Notes: a model not told the origin generated them from the sequence alone. A stretch of DNA of 48,563 bases from Lachnospiraceae bacterium (GCA_009774245.1 VSNM01000042.1:1-48563), one strand, 5' to 3'. Shown: positions 9,009 to 17,875, numbered from the stretch's first letter. Numbers and translations: made by a program.

Positions 9009-9037
9009 ATTATACCTCTATTGTTGTATGATGTCAA
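9009..9037 (-). promoter_or_regulatory. Consensus SigA promoter with direct repeats, CAT-like gene
   Basis: On the minus strand TTGACA (9037-9032), a 17-bp spacer and TATAAT (9014-9009), a perfect consensus. A 14-bp direct repeat TGTTGTATGATGTC at 9022-9035 and 9040-9053 (18-bp period) covers the -35 region and could bind a regulator. Confidence 0.75.
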
Positions 9038-9066
9038 TATGTTGTATGATGTCTACTTTATTCTAG

Positions 9067-9225
9067 TATAATCCACACTAAATACCCTAATGTTTGGCGC
9101 AGAATATTTTTCTGAGAGTGCTGCTTCCCAAACGCAGACGTAGCGGTGGCTACGTTGAGGCTTGGGGAGTAGTGCTATCAGGAAAATAGACAAGCGAAAC
9201 ATAGGGTTATTTAGTGCGGGTTATT
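9067..9225. repeat. Palindromic element B (159 bp), flanked by CTAG
   Basis: CTAG occurs at 9063-9066 and 9226-9229. The arms pair along their whole length (left TATAATCCACACTAAATA, right end read in reverse AATAACCCGCACTAAATA). The exact centre is the stem ACGTAGC (9138-9144) / GCTACGT (9149-9155) with loop GGTG. There is no ORF. The right end supplies the stop codon of the FadR-type gene. Same length, centre and flanks as the elements at 22920 and 47866, with unrelated arm sequence. Confidence 0.85.
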
Positions 9226-9892
9226 CTAGTCCCAATTCTCGTATAGCGTGCATGATATGAATTTTCATGGCATTTTTTGCGCCCTCCGCATTTCTCTGCT
9301 CCAAAAAATCCATAATCATGCGGTGGTCGCCCACTGTATCTGTAACGGCTTTTTGGCTCATAGTCGATAGGGTAACGCCCTTTGCAATCGCCTGATAAAG
9401 AATGGGCATAAGCTGATTCATAAATTCATTATGCGTTGCCTGTGCAATCGCCTTGTGGAATAAATGTTCATTGTCTGTACGGTCTTGCCCGGATTTAATT
9501 TCCTGCTCAATTTTCTCGCCCAAATCCAAAATTCTTTTTATTTCAGCGTCCGTACCCCGGATAGCTGCTAAATAGGCGGCTTCCGGCTCAAAAATCAAAC
9601 GCATTTCGTAAAGGTCTTTTGCATTTACTTTTATATCCGCTAGCTGCCCGAAATTGGATTGCTGTTCAAATGCTGCCTGGGTGACAAAAGTTCCTTTTCC
9701 CCTCTGGATTTCAAGCACATTATAAGCTACCAAAATCCGTATGGCTTCTCTTAGGGTTGTCCGGCTGACATTCAATTCTTCTGACAATTCATTCTCATTG
9801 GGTAATTTATCTCCGGCTGAAAAGCGTTTTTCTATTGTTATCATAGACAATAATGTGTCTGCGATACTCTGTGAAAGCATTTTATTATTCAT
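9221..9892 (-). CDS. GntR/FadR-family transcriptional regulator
   Basis: 223 residues. A winged helix-turn-helix occupies about 8-75 (PNENELSEELNVSRTTLREAIRIL ... RGKGTFVT), followed by an all-helical FCD ligand domain (about 85-215) with the metal-binding-type pattern around EHLFHKAIAQATHN. Such regulators control use of carboxylic acids or sugars, but no catabolic operon is adjacent, so the target is unclear. GAGGTGAT precedes the ATG. The last codons and stop are formed by the CTAG site and the end of element B, so a few native residues may be missing. Confidence 0.85.
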   Translation of the reverse strand: MNNKMLSQSIADTLLSMITIEKRFSAGDKLPNENELSEELNVSRTTLREAIRILVAYNVLEIQRGKGTFVTQAAFEQQSNFGQLADIKVNAKDLYEMRLIFEPEAAYLAAIRGTDAEIKRILDLGEKIEQEIKSGQDRTDNEHLFHKAIAQATHNEFMNQLMPILYQAIAKGVTLSTMSQKAVTDTVGDHRMIMDFLEQRNAEGAKNAMKIHIMHAIRELGLE

Positions 9893-9967
9893 GGGCTATA
9901 TCACCTCGGCTTTTTTTGATATTATACTATGTGTGACTGTCAACTTCAAACAAAATTGAAAATCCTG

Positions 9968-10792
9968 TTATCTTTTTTCTTTGACAAGTAAACTATGGTA
10001 AAAATATTTCGTATACTTGATATTCTTTTGGGAGCAATAACAATCTATATCATCGGATAATTGTTCCCAATATCCCATGTCCTTAGTGTTATACAGTTCT
10101 CTATAACCACTTATATATTGATGATATTTTTCAGAGATATATTGCAAAATATCCTGCTTATAATTTCCACGGAGATTCAAATTCTCGAACCAATATTCAC
10201 ATACAAATTCTGCCGTCGCTTCAATGATTGCCTTAAAATCTGTTATGTACGGAAATATGGGGGACATAAATAAAACTGTGTAAATGCCCTGTTTTCGCAA
10301 TTCCTTTAATGCAGCAATCCGCTGTGCAATACTGCTGGCATTATCCATATCGCTCTGAAAACTGTTGTCTAAAGTGTTGATAGAAATTGCTACGATTAAA
10401 TTTTTCAGCTCTTTTAGTATATCCATATCCCTTAGTATCAAATCAGACTTTGTGGAAATAGTAATCAGACAGTCTGCCTGCTTTAATTGATTCAAAATAG
10501 TTCTTGTAATCTGATATTTTGCTTCAAAAGGATTATAACAATCCGTTACAGAGGAAATAAATACGGACTTGTGACACAGCTTTTTTACACTGATCGGTTT
10601 GTCACAACGCTTTATATCAATAAAATTTCCCCATTCTTCCGTGTGCCCTGTAAACCGCTTCATAAAACGGGCATAACAGTATTTGCAGGCATGGGGACAG
10701 CCAACATAGGGATTGATTACATAATCGCTGGCTGGCAGATTAGATTTTGTAATCAAGTCTTTTGTAACAATTTCTCTTTCAACTATGTTCAA
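9968..10792 (-). CDS. SPL-type radical SAM protein
   Basis: 274 residues. The iron-sulfur motif C32-x3-C36-x2-C39 lies in GCPHACKYCYARF, typical of the SplB/Rv2578c-like group of radical SAM proteins. The later region (SVTDCYNPFEAKYQITR, ISTKSDLILRD) also matches this group. Substrate unknown; relatives include spore photoproduct lyase, but specific residues cannot be judged by eye. The start is TTG at 10792, read from TTGA, which overlaps the TGA stop of the upstream XRE gene; GGAGGTGAT lies just before. The pair is translationally coupled. Confidence 0.85.
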   Translation of the reverse strand: MNIVEREIVTKDLITKSNLPASDYVINPYVGCPHACKYCYARFMKRFTGHTEEWGNFIDIKRCDKPISVKKLCHKSVFISSVTDCYNPFEAKYQITRTILNQLKQADCLITISTKSDLILRDMDILKELKNLIVAISINTLDNSFQSDMDNASSIAQRIAALKELRKQGIYTVLFMSPIFPYITDFKAIIEATAEFVCEYWFENLNLRGNYKQDILQYISEKYHQYISGYRELYNTKDMGYWEQLSDDIDCYCSQKNIKYTKYFYHSLLVKEKR

Positions 10793-11463
10793 GATAAATC
10801 ACCTCCATGAAACAGGCAGAAATATACTTTTTCGTGCTTACAATAAATAATTTCTTCTCCATGAAAACACGCAAAATCTCCGTGTACCTGGCAATGGTAA
10901 GCGTAATCCCCTTTCTGATGATATTCCGGGCCTCTGAACGGTCTTTCGCATGATACAAGAGAAAGCATTTCTTTTAAAAAATCAATACTAAAATTCTCAC
11001 TTAAAATCTGCCCATAGTAATTCATGGCATATACTGGAAGCTCTTTTAACCAGACAGCTTCCTCTCCCGCAAAATGTGCATTACCCATATAAGTATCTGT
11101 GTAGGTATAGTCCCCTTCTGAATAACGATAATCGTTAGAGTTCGGTTTTGAGGGCAAACCAATATTGTTGCCTGAAATATAAGTGCTGTTTTTGGCTCTT
11201 ACCAAAAACATTCTCATATCCTGATTTGCAAACTGCTGTTGGACAAAAAGATTCAGACTGCAAGTATCGTTATCTTTTACAAGCCGGTCAATAGAAACTT
11301 TAAATATGTCGCTTAATTGAATTAAATTTTGAATATCGGGAAACGATTGCCCGTTTTCCCATTTTGTAACTGATTGGCGTGAAATACTTAATCTTGCAGC
11401 CAGTTCCTCTTGGGACATTCTCAGTTGTGTCCTTAATATCTGCAACTTTTCTTTAAATTCCAT
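10789..11463 (-). CDS. XRE-family regulator with C-terminal DUF5680-like domain
   Basis: 224 residues. An N-terminal Cro/CI helix-turn-helix (about 6-60: QEELAARLSISRQSVTKWENGQSFPD) is followed by a globular domain from about 75 with NSTYISGNNIGLPSKPNSNDYRY and several aromatic clusters, matching DUF5680. It probably senses something and regulates its own operon with the radical SAM gene. Upstream promoter TTGTCT-17-TATAAT. Overlaps the next gene by four bases. Confidence 0.85.
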   Translation of the reverse strand: MEFKEKLQILRTQLRMSQEELAARLSISRQSVTKWENGQSFPDIQNLIQLSDIFKVSIDRLVKDNDTCSLNLFVQQQFANQDMRMFLVRAKNSTYISGNNIGLPSKPNSNDYRYSEGDYTYTDTYMGNAHFAGEEAVWLKELPVYAMNYYGQILSENFSIDFLKEMLSLVSCERPFRGPEYHQKGDYAYHCQVHGDFACFHGEEIIYCKHEKVYFCLFHGGDLS

Positions 11464-11497
11464 TCTGTTGCCTCCTCACTATTTTCTACAGTTTCTT

Positions 11498-11526
11498 ATT
11501 ATACACAATGAATGAACGATAGACAA
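11498..11526 (-). promoter_or_regulatory. Promoter of the XRE/radical SAM operon
   Basis: Minus strand TTGTCT (11526-11521), 17 bp, TATAAT (11503-11498), 35 bp before the start codon. Confidence 0.6.
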
Positions 11527-11585
11527 ATTACTCTTGCGTTCATATTTCGCAACTGTTAGTTGCTGAATGTAATAAGAAAAATAAG

Positions 11586-11613
11586 TTGTAATGAATCAGA
11601 AATAGTGTATACT
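11586..11613 (+). promoter_or_regulatory. Promoter of the ToxIN module
   Basis: TTGTAA (11586-11591), 16 bp, TATACT (11608-11613), about 10 bp before the first antitoxin repeat. Confidence 0.6.
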
Positions 11614-11623
11614 AAATATAGTA

Positions 11624-11699
11624 GGTGATGCACAGCCTTATAAATGAGCAAGTTATGAGTGGGTGATGCACAGCCCTTAAGTGAGCGAGTTAACAGATG
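11624..11699 (+). ncRNA. toxI: Type III antitoxin RNA, two 38-nt ToxI-like repeats
   Basis: Two tandem 38-nt units begin with GGTGATGCACAGCC at 11624 and 11662, and both contain the later pattern (A)AGTGAGC-AGTTA or a close variant. The unit resembles the ToxI repeat of Pectobacterium in order of blocks (AGGTGAT..., CCTTTAAGTG). It is followed by a terminator and then a ToxN-family gene, the standard type III layout, in which the toxin cuts the precursor into repeats that inhibit it. Only about two units are present, at the low end for such systems. Confidence 0.8.
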
Positions 11700-11727
11700 G
11701 CAGGGACTACTTAAGTCTCTGCCTTTT
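11699..11727 (+). terminator. Attenuating terminator between antitoxin RNA and toxin
   Basis: GGCAGGGACT (11699-11708) pairs with AGTCTCTGCC (11714-11723), followed by TTTT. In type III systems this terminator keeps antitoxin RNA in excess over toxin mRNA. Confidence 0.85.
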
Positions 11728-11750
11728 CTGTAGATAGACAAAGGAGTATT

Positions 11751-12092
11751 ATGAAAAACAATATTAAAATATATGATGTGAAAGATGCATACATAAAGTA
11801 CTTGAGCCAATATCAGGAACATTTATTTTTGCATGAAGGAGGAGCGTTCGGAAGAAAATATATAGGAACTGTTTTGGAGATTAACGGATTTTTTTATTTT
11901 GCGCCATTGTCTTCGTTTAAGTCCAAACACACGAAAATGAACGAAAGTGTAGATTTTATCAAAATAAAAGATTATGCGGTTGTTAACATAAACAATATGA
12001 TTCCGGTTCCCAAAGAACAATTGATTGAATTAGATATCAATGCCGAAAAAGATTTACACTATAAATTTTTTTGCTCTACCCATTCGACATAA
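11751..12092 (+). CDS. toxN: ToxN/AbiQ-family endoribonuclease toxin, C-terminally short
   Basis: 113 residues. The family core is clear: KIYDVKDAYIKYLSQYQEHLF, then GRKYIGTVLEINGFFYFAPLSS and YAVVNINNMIPVPKEQL. ToxN proteins are ribonucleases that cleave mRNA unless bound by the repeat RNA, and many abort phage infection. Known members are about 150-190 residues, so roughly the last third, including the C-terminal helices, is missing here. The frame ends in a short unrelated tail, and a palindromic element follows at 12121. The product may be inactive. Ribosome site AAAGGAG before ATG 11751. Confidence 0.8.
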   Translation: MKNNIKIYDVKDAYIKYLSQYQEHLFLHEGGAFGRKYIGTVLEINGFFYFAPLSSFKSKHTKMNESVDFIKIKDYAVVNINNMIPVPKEQLIELDINAEKDLHYKFFCSTHST

Positions 12093-12120
12093 AAAAATAG
12101 AAGTATGTTATATTCATGAC

Positions 12121-12200
12121 CGTTAAGATTTTCCAATTTCTGCACAGCCCATATTGCATAAGCGGACAATATGTGTTGTACAGAAAGGAAAACCTAATCG
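12121..12200. repeat. 80-bp palindromic element behind toxN
   Basis: Left arm CGTTAAGATTTTCCAATTTC, right arm read in reverse CGATTAGGTTTTCCTTTCTG; inner blocks CCCATATTG and CAATATGTG also pair. There is no terminal T-run. It sits where the missing part of toxN would have been and may mark the rearrangement that truncated it. Confidence 0.6.
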
Positions 12201-12285
12201 TTTGTAAGTATAATAGAACCCGCTAGAATCTGATGTGGTACATTGTTGACGCATTGTAAATTCAATAGTAAATCCTTTAGGCACA

Positions 12286-13992
12286 TTAAATTTTAAAAAA
12301 TTTATCTTCTGTGCTTAGTTCTAAAATTTTTGCCTTATCTATATAATTTTGATCAATTTTATCTATTCGTTCTCTTAAAATAGGAATAATATACTGACCA
12401 TCTATCTCATTACATATCTGAAAAATTGTCTTTAACTGGTTTATGTGTGTATTTTCCATTTTGTCATGAATTACAAATTGCGGAACGTTTATTCCCATCT
12501 TAATACTGTATTGCATATATGCCAAATCGTAAGCCACAATTACCGCTTTCTTTTTTCCAGTTCCAACATTCCCACCTAATGCAGAAATATCAACTGGGAA
12601 TTTTCTTTCTTCTTTCCATTTTGGGTTGTAGTCAAATAAATATTTCTCGCCGTAAAGCTTCTCGCAATAGTCAGCAAATATTTGATTAAAAACCTTTGTT
12701 TTTTCCTCTATTCCCGAATCTTCCATTTGTCGTTCTATTTCGTCTAATTCCTGATTTAATTGCTGCCTGATTTGTCCCTGTTCTTCCAATAGATGTATAG
12801 ATTGTGATATTTCTCCTTTTTTTAAAGACAATTCCTCTATCCTTCTGTTCAGCATATTTAATTCATCTAACAGACCTTCATCTAATACCTCAACCGTTAT
12901 TTTTTCTTTTTCCAACAATATTTCCTGCAATTGACGTGAATATTGCATAAATAATTCCTGCTTGATTCCTAATTGTTCTTGTATGAAATCAATTCTGTTT
13001 TGAATCATGCTGTTGTGGAAATCTACCAGCTCTTCAAATTTTTTATGTAACTCAGGGAGATAGCTTTTTGCTTCCATATAAAGCGCTTGGAGTGTATTAA
13101 AATCAATTTCTCTTTTATCCTTGGAAAGATTTGATATGCTTTTTTCAATATTATCAATTTCAAATTCCAGCAATTCCATTTTCTCTTGCAAATCATTAAT
13201 TCTTAGTGTAAGCTTTCTTTTTGTGTCTAATTCATCACGATACACATCCATATAAGATAATTTGTTTCTCTTAGTATTCAAATCTTCCAAATCAGCGTTG
13301 ATAATTTCTAACGACTGTTTTAATAACCCCAAAGAAGTAATGCTTTTACTTTTCTCCAAAGTCTGTATCGCCTTCTGACATTCCGAAATTTTCTCTGTAA
13401 GTTCACCTTTTTTACTTAACAAAGAATCACTGTAGATTTGAAACAAAAAACAGTATATTGTATCATAAGTATCAATTGTAGTCATAGCTGGAAGAAATTT
13501 TATCATTCCATCTTCAGATGTAGTTGCCAGGCGTACAAATTTAGGTATTAACTGTCGGAACGTTGGTCTCGGCTCATTTAAATGAAAAATTATTTTTTTT
13601 AATTCTTCCCAAAACTCCTGTTCCGTATATGCTTTGTCAAATATATATTTTTTCCCGTTTGAAAACAAATCCCTTTTAATGATATATTCTTTATTATTGC
13701 TGTCCTCAAGGCACAATTCAGCCTGTACCTTATATTTGCTCAAAAAGTCTTTTACGGTTTTATTCTCGCTCCGTGTATCAGCATCATAATAAAGCTCCCT
13801 AACAGATTTTGCCCCCAAACACAAATCTATAATCTTTATTGCAGTGGATTTTCCGACACTGTTACCGCTTTCGATAGCATTTTCGGGTGTATTATCAACA
13901 ATTAAATTAAGCCCTTTTTTATTGAATACAACTTCTCGGATAATATCCTCAGAAGGCTTTGTTTTGCGTACTATTAATTTCTTTATTATCAT
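12286..13992 (-). CDS. SMC-like ABC ATPase (DUF2326 type), ABC-3C system
   Basis: 568 residues from the ATG at 13992 (MIIKKLIVRK), chosen because GGAAAGG lies just before it. Walker A is GNSVGKST (about 43-50). A long coiled coil runs from about 195 to 430 (SECQKAIQTLEKSKS ... SQSIHLLEEQGQIRQQL). The C-terminal part has ALGGNVGTGKKKAVIVAYDLA and FVIHDKMEN, the signature and Walker B regions of DUF2326 ATPases. With the two genes upstream it forms the three-part operon called ABC-three-component, predicted to be a conflict (anti-phage) system with the ATPase as sensor. The gene overlaps the middle-component gene by 44 bp. Confidence 0.85.
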   Translation of the reverse strand: MIIKKLIVRKTKPSEDIIREVVFNKKGLNLIVDNTPENAIESGNSVGKSTAIKIIDLCLGAKSVRELYYDADTRSENKTVKDFLSKYKVQAELCLEDSNNKEYIIKRDLFSNGKKYIFDKAYTEQEFWEELKKIIFHLNEPRPTFRQLIPKFVRLATTSEDGMIKFLPAMTTIDTYDTIYCFLFQIYSDSLLSKKGELTEKISECQKAIQTLEKSKSITSLGLLKQSLEIINADLEDLNTKRNKLSYMDVYRDELDTKRKLTLRINDLQEKMELLEFEIDNIEKSISNLSKDKREIDFNTLQALYMEAKSYLPELHKKFEELVDFHNSMIQNRIDFIQEQLGIKQELFMQYSRQLQEILLEKEKITVEVLDEGLLDELNMLNRRIEELSLKKGEISQSIHLLEEQGQIRQQLNQELDEIERQMEDSGIEEKTKVFNQIFADYCEKLYGEKYLFDYNPKWKEERKFPVDISALGGNVGTGKKKAVIVAYDLAYMQYSIKMGINVPQFVIHDKMENTHINQLKTIFQICNEIDGQYIIPILRERIDKIDQNYIDKAKILELSTEDKFFKI

Positions 13993-14212
13993 AATACACC
14001 TTTCCTTCCCTAATACCGACCAGTGATAACAAATATAGCCAATCCAGCGCATAATATAAAAAATCTATGTGGATTTCTCTGTTTAGTTGTTCTTTTGTTT
14101 TTGATAATAATTCCTCGATCGGCATAACATCTGTATTCTCTAAAATTTCGAGCAAAATACTGCCCAAATAATATAATGAATAGTCCGGTTCCCGTTCAGA
14201 ATTTATAATCAT
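13949..14212 (-). CDS. ABC-3C middle component-like small protein
   Basis: 87 residues, start ATG at 14212 overlapping the stop of the upstream gene (ATGA). It begins MIINSEREPDYSLYYLGSILLEIL, with IEELLSKTKEQ and FLYYALDWLYLLSLVGIREGKVYY in the second half: a small winged-helix-like protein as expected for the middle component. Its role in these systems is unproven. Assignment rests on size, position and overall pattern. Confidence 0.7.
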   Translation of the reverse strand: MIINSEREPDYSLYYLGSILLEILENTDVMPIEELLSKTKEQLNREIHIDFLYYALDWLYLLSLVGIREGKVYYDNKEINSTQNKAF

Positions 14213-14796
14213 GATGGTTTCTCCAATATTTTACATTCCATAAAGCAAAAGCACGTAAAACATGCTATACCCTGTACCATATCCTCCCTGTACATTGATT
14301 CATGAGAATCTACAACAGCCCTGAGTATTCTTTCTTTTACCATGTCAATAATGTCATCAGAATTTTCACGTATAATATCTATTTCTGCTTTTTTTGAATC
14401 CCTGTTACGCAGCAATATATCACCTTTAGCCTCCATATACCACTCGTAAACACACCCTAAAATTTTCGCCTTGCCTCTTATATTGGAATCATCATATGCG
14501 TTCAAATGCTCTTCACAAATCGAATGATATGCCGAATAGTATTTAATGATATCTTTGTACTTAATTACACAATTATAATCTATTTTATCATCGGGCTTAT
14601 ATTTACGATAATCATTATTGCCTAAAGGAATTTCCAATTTCGAACATACATCTCCCAATGAGGCAACTACGGTTGAAATCAATGAGGGCAACTTAACAGC
14701 CTCCTGTAATGTCACGTTAATAGTTCCATCATTATTCCCAACCATAAGACCTTGATTATAACCTGCGTTTTCTATTTTGTATTCCCTTTTTATCAC
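14209..14796 (-). CDS. ABC-3C third component (195-residue protein)
   Basis: The start is GTG at 14796 (GTGATAAAAAGG) with GGAGAT upstream; it overlaps the TGA of the preceding fragment by four bases. The N-terminus has NAGYNQGLMVGNNDGTINV, a short Asn/Gly repeat seen in several conflict proteins. The rest is helical, with many Cys near the end (GIACFTCFCFMECKILEKP). No catalytic motif is recognised. Position, as first intact gene before the middle component and SMC-like ATPase, suggests the effector or adaptor part of the system. Confidence 0.65.
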   Translation of the reverse strand: MIKREYKIENAGYNQGLMVGNNDGTINVTLQEAVKLPSLISTVVASLGDVCSKLEIPLGNNDYRKYKPDDKIDYNCVIKYKDIIKYYSAYHSICEEHLNAYDDSNIRGKAKILGCVYEWYMEAKGDILLRNRDSKKAEIDIIRENSDDIIDMVKERILRAVVDSHESMYREDMVQGIACFTCFCFMECKILEKPS

Positions 14797-14966
14797 TTAG
14801 TAATATCTCCTGAATTGATTCCACTTATTGTTCCTGAATTGATTCCATTATTTGATATGCGGACATCGCCGTTATTTTTTATATTATGACTTCTTTCTTC
14901 CTTAATCTGCTCTAAAATCTCTTGTGTCTTATTTTTTGCCCTTACAGCCTTATGTTTGGTATCTTT
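14793..14966 (-). pseudogene. Fragment with Asn/Gly repeats upstream of ABC-3C
   Basis: An open frame without a start codon ends in TGA overlapping the GTG of the next gene. Its end reads NNGDVRISNNGINSGTISG, echoing the Asn/Gly repeat at the start of the 195-residue protein, after a charged helix (KTQEILEQIKEERSHN). The first part of the gene has been lost. The four-base overlap shows it once belonged to the same operon. Confidence 0.5.
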
Positions 14967-14993
14967 TTATGATTTTTACTTTTGATATACTAT

Positions 14994-15203
14994 CTAAGAT
15001 GTTAATTGCTGATACATCTTCATAAGCTCTGCAACGCAGCTTTCCTCTGTCGTATCCTTAATCGAAAACCCATATGCCTGCATAACAGCTTTGTCGTTAA
15101 ATTGGTGCGCCTTTCGTAGTTCTGGTGGCATAGCGATTTCATCATACAAATCGGCTAATGAACAATCAGGATATAGCAATTTTGCGTCAAGAACTGTAAT
15201 CAC
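14994..15203 (-). pseudogene. C-terminal tail of a large type II/IIG DNA methyltransferase
   Basis: 69 residues containing YPDCSLADLYDEIAMPPELR and KAHQFNDKAVMQAYGF, then ESCVAELMKMYQ. These are characteristic of the last part of large (about 900-residue) MmeI-like or TaqI-like DNA methyltransferases in Firmicutes. Everything before is missing. A GTG at 15203 with GGAAGG upstream could allow translation, but the catalytic domains are gone. Confidence 0.65.
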
Positions 15204-15231
15204 TTTTTAACCTTCCACAGACAGCACGCAT

Positions 15232-15792
15232 TCAAGCCGTGTGAATATTGGACATCAGCACACCATTATTATTTAATTTGGCATATACATACGTATCTTT
15301 CCAAATCGCTTTTCCAGTTTCATCTCTCCAAAAATATACATTCCTTCTAAAATGAGCTTCACGCTGAAATCCTAACGTTTCGAGTAATTTCCATGAATTC
15401 TTATTGTTGGGATCACATTCTGCATATATCCTATGCACTCCATTCGAAAATGCCTGTTGAATCAAAGCTTTGCAGCTCTCAGCAGCATAACCATTTCCCC
15501 AATAATTTTGATTAAATACATATCCTATTTCCAGTGCTTCAAAGTCACGTTTTCCCATATAAACATTTCCAATCATTTTGTGCGAATTTTTCAATTCGAC
15601 AGCAATCATTTCATCTGTGCTTATGCGCCATTCAAGATTGTCTTTTGTTTCGTCAAAAGACAATGGTTTATATGGTTCGTATTTCACCACTTCTTTATCA
15701 GATAAATATTCAAATAAGTCCTGTATGTCTTCTTTCGTGTATCTTCTTAAAATCAGTCTTTCTGATTCGGCTACGATTATTTTGTTCTCCAT
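15232..15792 (-). CDS. GNAT N-acetyltransferase, RimJ/RimL-like
   Basis: 186 residues. Opens with ESERLILRRYTKEDIQDLFEYLSD, has IGYVFNQNYWGNGYAAESCKALI (the acetyl-CoA loop region) at about 88-110 and NKNSWKLLETLGFQREAHFRRN near 130-150: the standard RimJ/RimL pattern. The acceptor could be a ribosomal protein N-terminus or a small molecule; not predictable. Ribosome site GGAG precedes ATG. It is a single gene. Confidence 0.85.
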   Translation of the reverse strand: MENKIIVAESERLILRRYTKEDIQDLFEYLSDKEVVKYEPYKPLSFDETKDNLEWRISTDEMIAVELKNSHKMIGNVYMGKRDFEALEIGYVFNQNYWGNGYAAESCKALIQQAFSNGVHRIYAECDPNNKNSWKLLETLGFQREAHFRRNVYFWRDETGKAIWKDTYVYAKLNNNGVLMSNIHTA

Positions 15793-15913
15793 GTTATGCT
15801 CTCCTTACACTTTCTTATATTGTTTCATGAAAGTTATGGAAATTCCATTTCCTCCACATGAAATAGTATAATCTATTTTATGGCTGATAGGAGAACGTTT
15901 TGAATTTATAATA

Positions 15914-15949
15914 AAAGATGTGCCACATTTTACATGGCACACCTTTTTG
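15914..15949 (-). terminator. Hairpin terminator of the CD3324-like gene
   Basis: GATGTGCCA and TGGCACACC form a stem with A/T runs on both sides, immediately after the stop at 15950 on the minus strand. Confidence 0.7.
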
Positions 15950-16228
15950 TTATAAGTTCTTTGTTTTTTCCTGCCTTATAATTCTACGAATACTTTTTTC
16001 CACAAGAAAATACTTTTGGGAAAGTTGCTTAATTGAAAGTCCGCTAATATATTCCATGTAGATATTTGTATTTCGTATAGATAGTTCTCTTTTTGCCAAA
16101 GTATCCGCTTTTCTTCCTTTTTTCTTAGGTTCCGGTTTAGGAATATAGATAATCTGACCATCTACATAGCATTGTATCTGCTTAATTATCTCCATTGGCA
16201 ATACATCTTTTGCACTTATATAGTTCAT
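15950..16228 (-). CDS. CD3324-family Mor-like HTH protein
   Basis: 92 residues from the ATG at 16228 (MNYISAKDVLPMEIIKQIQ), preceded by AGGAGGTGCAGCAC; a GTG three codons earlier overlaps that site. The opening, then YVDGQIIYIPKPE and KKKGRKADTLAKRELSIRN, and a C-terminal helix-turn-helix (GLSIKQLSQKYFLVEKSIRRIIRQ) match the CD3324 group. It is probably a DNA-binding regulator; target unknown. Confidence 0.85.
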   Translation of the reverse strand: MNYISAKDVLPMEIIKQIQCYVDGQIIYIPKPEPKKKGRKADTLAKRELSIRNTNIYMEYISGLSIKQLSQKYFLVEKSIRRIIRQEKTKNL

Positions 16229-16596
16229 GTGCTGCACCTCCTAAAGAAATTGTTTAGGATAAGCATGAACTATTACGTTTTAGTTTTTTGCAATAGCTCA
16301 TGCTATGCAACTTTTGTTCTACTCATAAACTAATCTTACCTCCTCTGATAATATTATAAATTTAAAGGCAGTTAAAATCAATGCTTAATTTGTTTTTCTA
16401 TCTGTGGCGGTCGATCTTTTGTTTTCGGTTTCTTGCTTCTTTACCGTGCATGAGCATTATCACAGGACAGATATCGCGGCGCGTACAACAGACGATTAGG
16501 AAAAGTGAGAAAAATATTGCAATCATTTTAATCATTTGGAAAAATGGTGCGTTATTATATATATAAAGATATTTCAGGGGAAGGAGTTGACAGCGG

Positions 16597-17112
16597 GTGA
16601 ACGATGATGCGCTGGTGGAACAGATCAGGCTTGGCAATGAAGCCGCGGCTGAAGAACTGATCAATCGCTATTATGCATCCATCCTGCGTTACTGCAGGCG
16701 GCATTGTCTAAATGTGGAGCGGGCGGAGGATTTGACGCAGGAAACCTTCCTGAAGCTGTTTCAAAGCATGCCGGGATATCAAGGAAAAAAGAAGTTTAAG
16801 GCATATCTGTATACGATCGCAAATCATTTGTGCATTGACGAGAGCCGCAGGACAAAGGTTTATTCATTGGAAAATGAAGAAGAAATCAGGCAGGAGTGCG
16901 ATGAGCTGCGCTGGATTGAAAATAAATCCGAGATCGACTATCTCCTAAACATTCTGTCGCCGGAACAAAGAGAGGCGGTTATTTTACGGTTTGGGGAGCA
17001 GCTTGGATTTATGGAGATCGCCAAAATAACGGGATGTAATATGCGGACGGCACAGAGCAGGGTAAGGAACGCGTTAAAGATTATGAGAAAGGAGCAGAAA
17101 AATGAGAGGTAA
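16597..17112 (+). CDS. ECF-type sigma-70 factor
   Basis: 171 residues, GTG start at 16597 after GGGGAAGGAG. Region 2 (about 13-80) has ERAEDLTQETFLKLFQ and KFKAYLYTIANHLCIDESRR. Region 4 (about 115-165) has LSPEQREAVILRFGEQLGFM and the recognition helix NMRTAQSRVRNALKIMR. It directs RNA polymerase to a small regulon, most likely including its own operon. The next gene overlaps by 11 bp, and an ABC transporter follows, so the whole set is probably a sensing and efflux unit. Confidence 0.9.
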   Translation: MNDDALVEQIRLGNEAAAEELINRYYASILRYCRRHCLNVERAEDLTQETFLKLFQSMPGYQGKKKFKAYLYTIANHLCIDESRRTKVYSLENEEEIRQECDELRWIENKSEIDYLLNILSPEQREAVILRFGEQLGFMEIAKITGCNMRTAQSRVRNALKIMRKEQKNER

Positions 17113-17875
17113 AGAGTTGACAAAGTATTTGCGGCAGTCCCTGCAGCGGGGACTAGAACCGGAAACAAAGCTGGAGGAAACAGTACGGCTATGCACTGAA
17201 ATAATGCGGGAGCAGGGATTTGCGCAAAGCATGCAGGAAGAACCGCGGACAGGCTTTGCCCGGTATTTATCGGATATTTTCCGCTTTGAGGGACTGCCTG
17301 TCCTTGGATTGCAGGCAATGGCATTATTGATCGTATGCGTGGCAATTTATACAGCGGCAGGCGTCCCGAAATATATTCCGGTCTTTATGCCGCTGCTTGT
17401 ACTGGCGGTCATGCCGGTTATGTTCCGGTGCCAGTATTACGGCATGAGCGAAATTGAAGCTGCCACAAGGGCGTCGGGTTCGCAGATCGTACTGGCAAAG
17501 CTGGTTTTGGCCGGAGCTGCCAATATTGTGTGTATGACGGTTTTTATCGTGTTCGAGATCAATCTTCGAAATTCGTGTAGGGAAATCGGACAGATCATTT
17601 TATACTGCCTGGTTCCGTATCTGGTATGTATGGCAGGCATGCTGCGTCTGATACGGCGGCGGAGACGAGAAAGCATACAGCTCTGTACGATTATAACGCT
17701 GGGCTCCTGTGTATGCTGGGGCATTTTTGCCCGAGATCTGCCGTGGCTGTATGAAGCATCTGCTTTTGGTATATGGATTGTTGCATTTTTGTTTTTTGCG
17801 GCATTTTTCATAAAAGAGATTTATTTTATTATTACAATAAGGAAGGAAGGGAAAATGTATGGAATTATTGCTTGA
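17102..17875 (+). CDS. Membrane protein encoded with the sigma factor
   Basis: 257 residues. A soluble N-terminal part of about 60 residues (KELTKYLRQSLQRGLEPETKL) is followed by six hydrophobic segments between about 68 and 248. Position directly after an ECF sigma gene and the cytoplasmic N-terminal segment make a membrane anti-sigma role likely, but no zinc-binding motif is visible. It could instead be an accessory transporter subunit. It overlaps the sigma gene by 11 bp and the ATPase gene by 17 bp. Confidence 0.7.
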   Translation: MRGKELTKYLRQSLQRGLEPETKLEETVRLCTEIMREQGFAQSMQEEPRTGFARYLSDIFRFEGLPVLGLQAMALLIVCVAIYTAAGVPKYIPVFMPLLVLAVMPVMFRCQYYGMSEIEAATRASGSQIVLAKLVLAGAANIVCMTVFIVFEINLRNSCREIGQIILYCLVPYLVCMAGMLRLIRRRRRESIQLCTIITLGSCVCWGIFARDLPWLYEASAFGIWIVAFLFFAAFFIKEIYFIITIRKEGKMYGIIA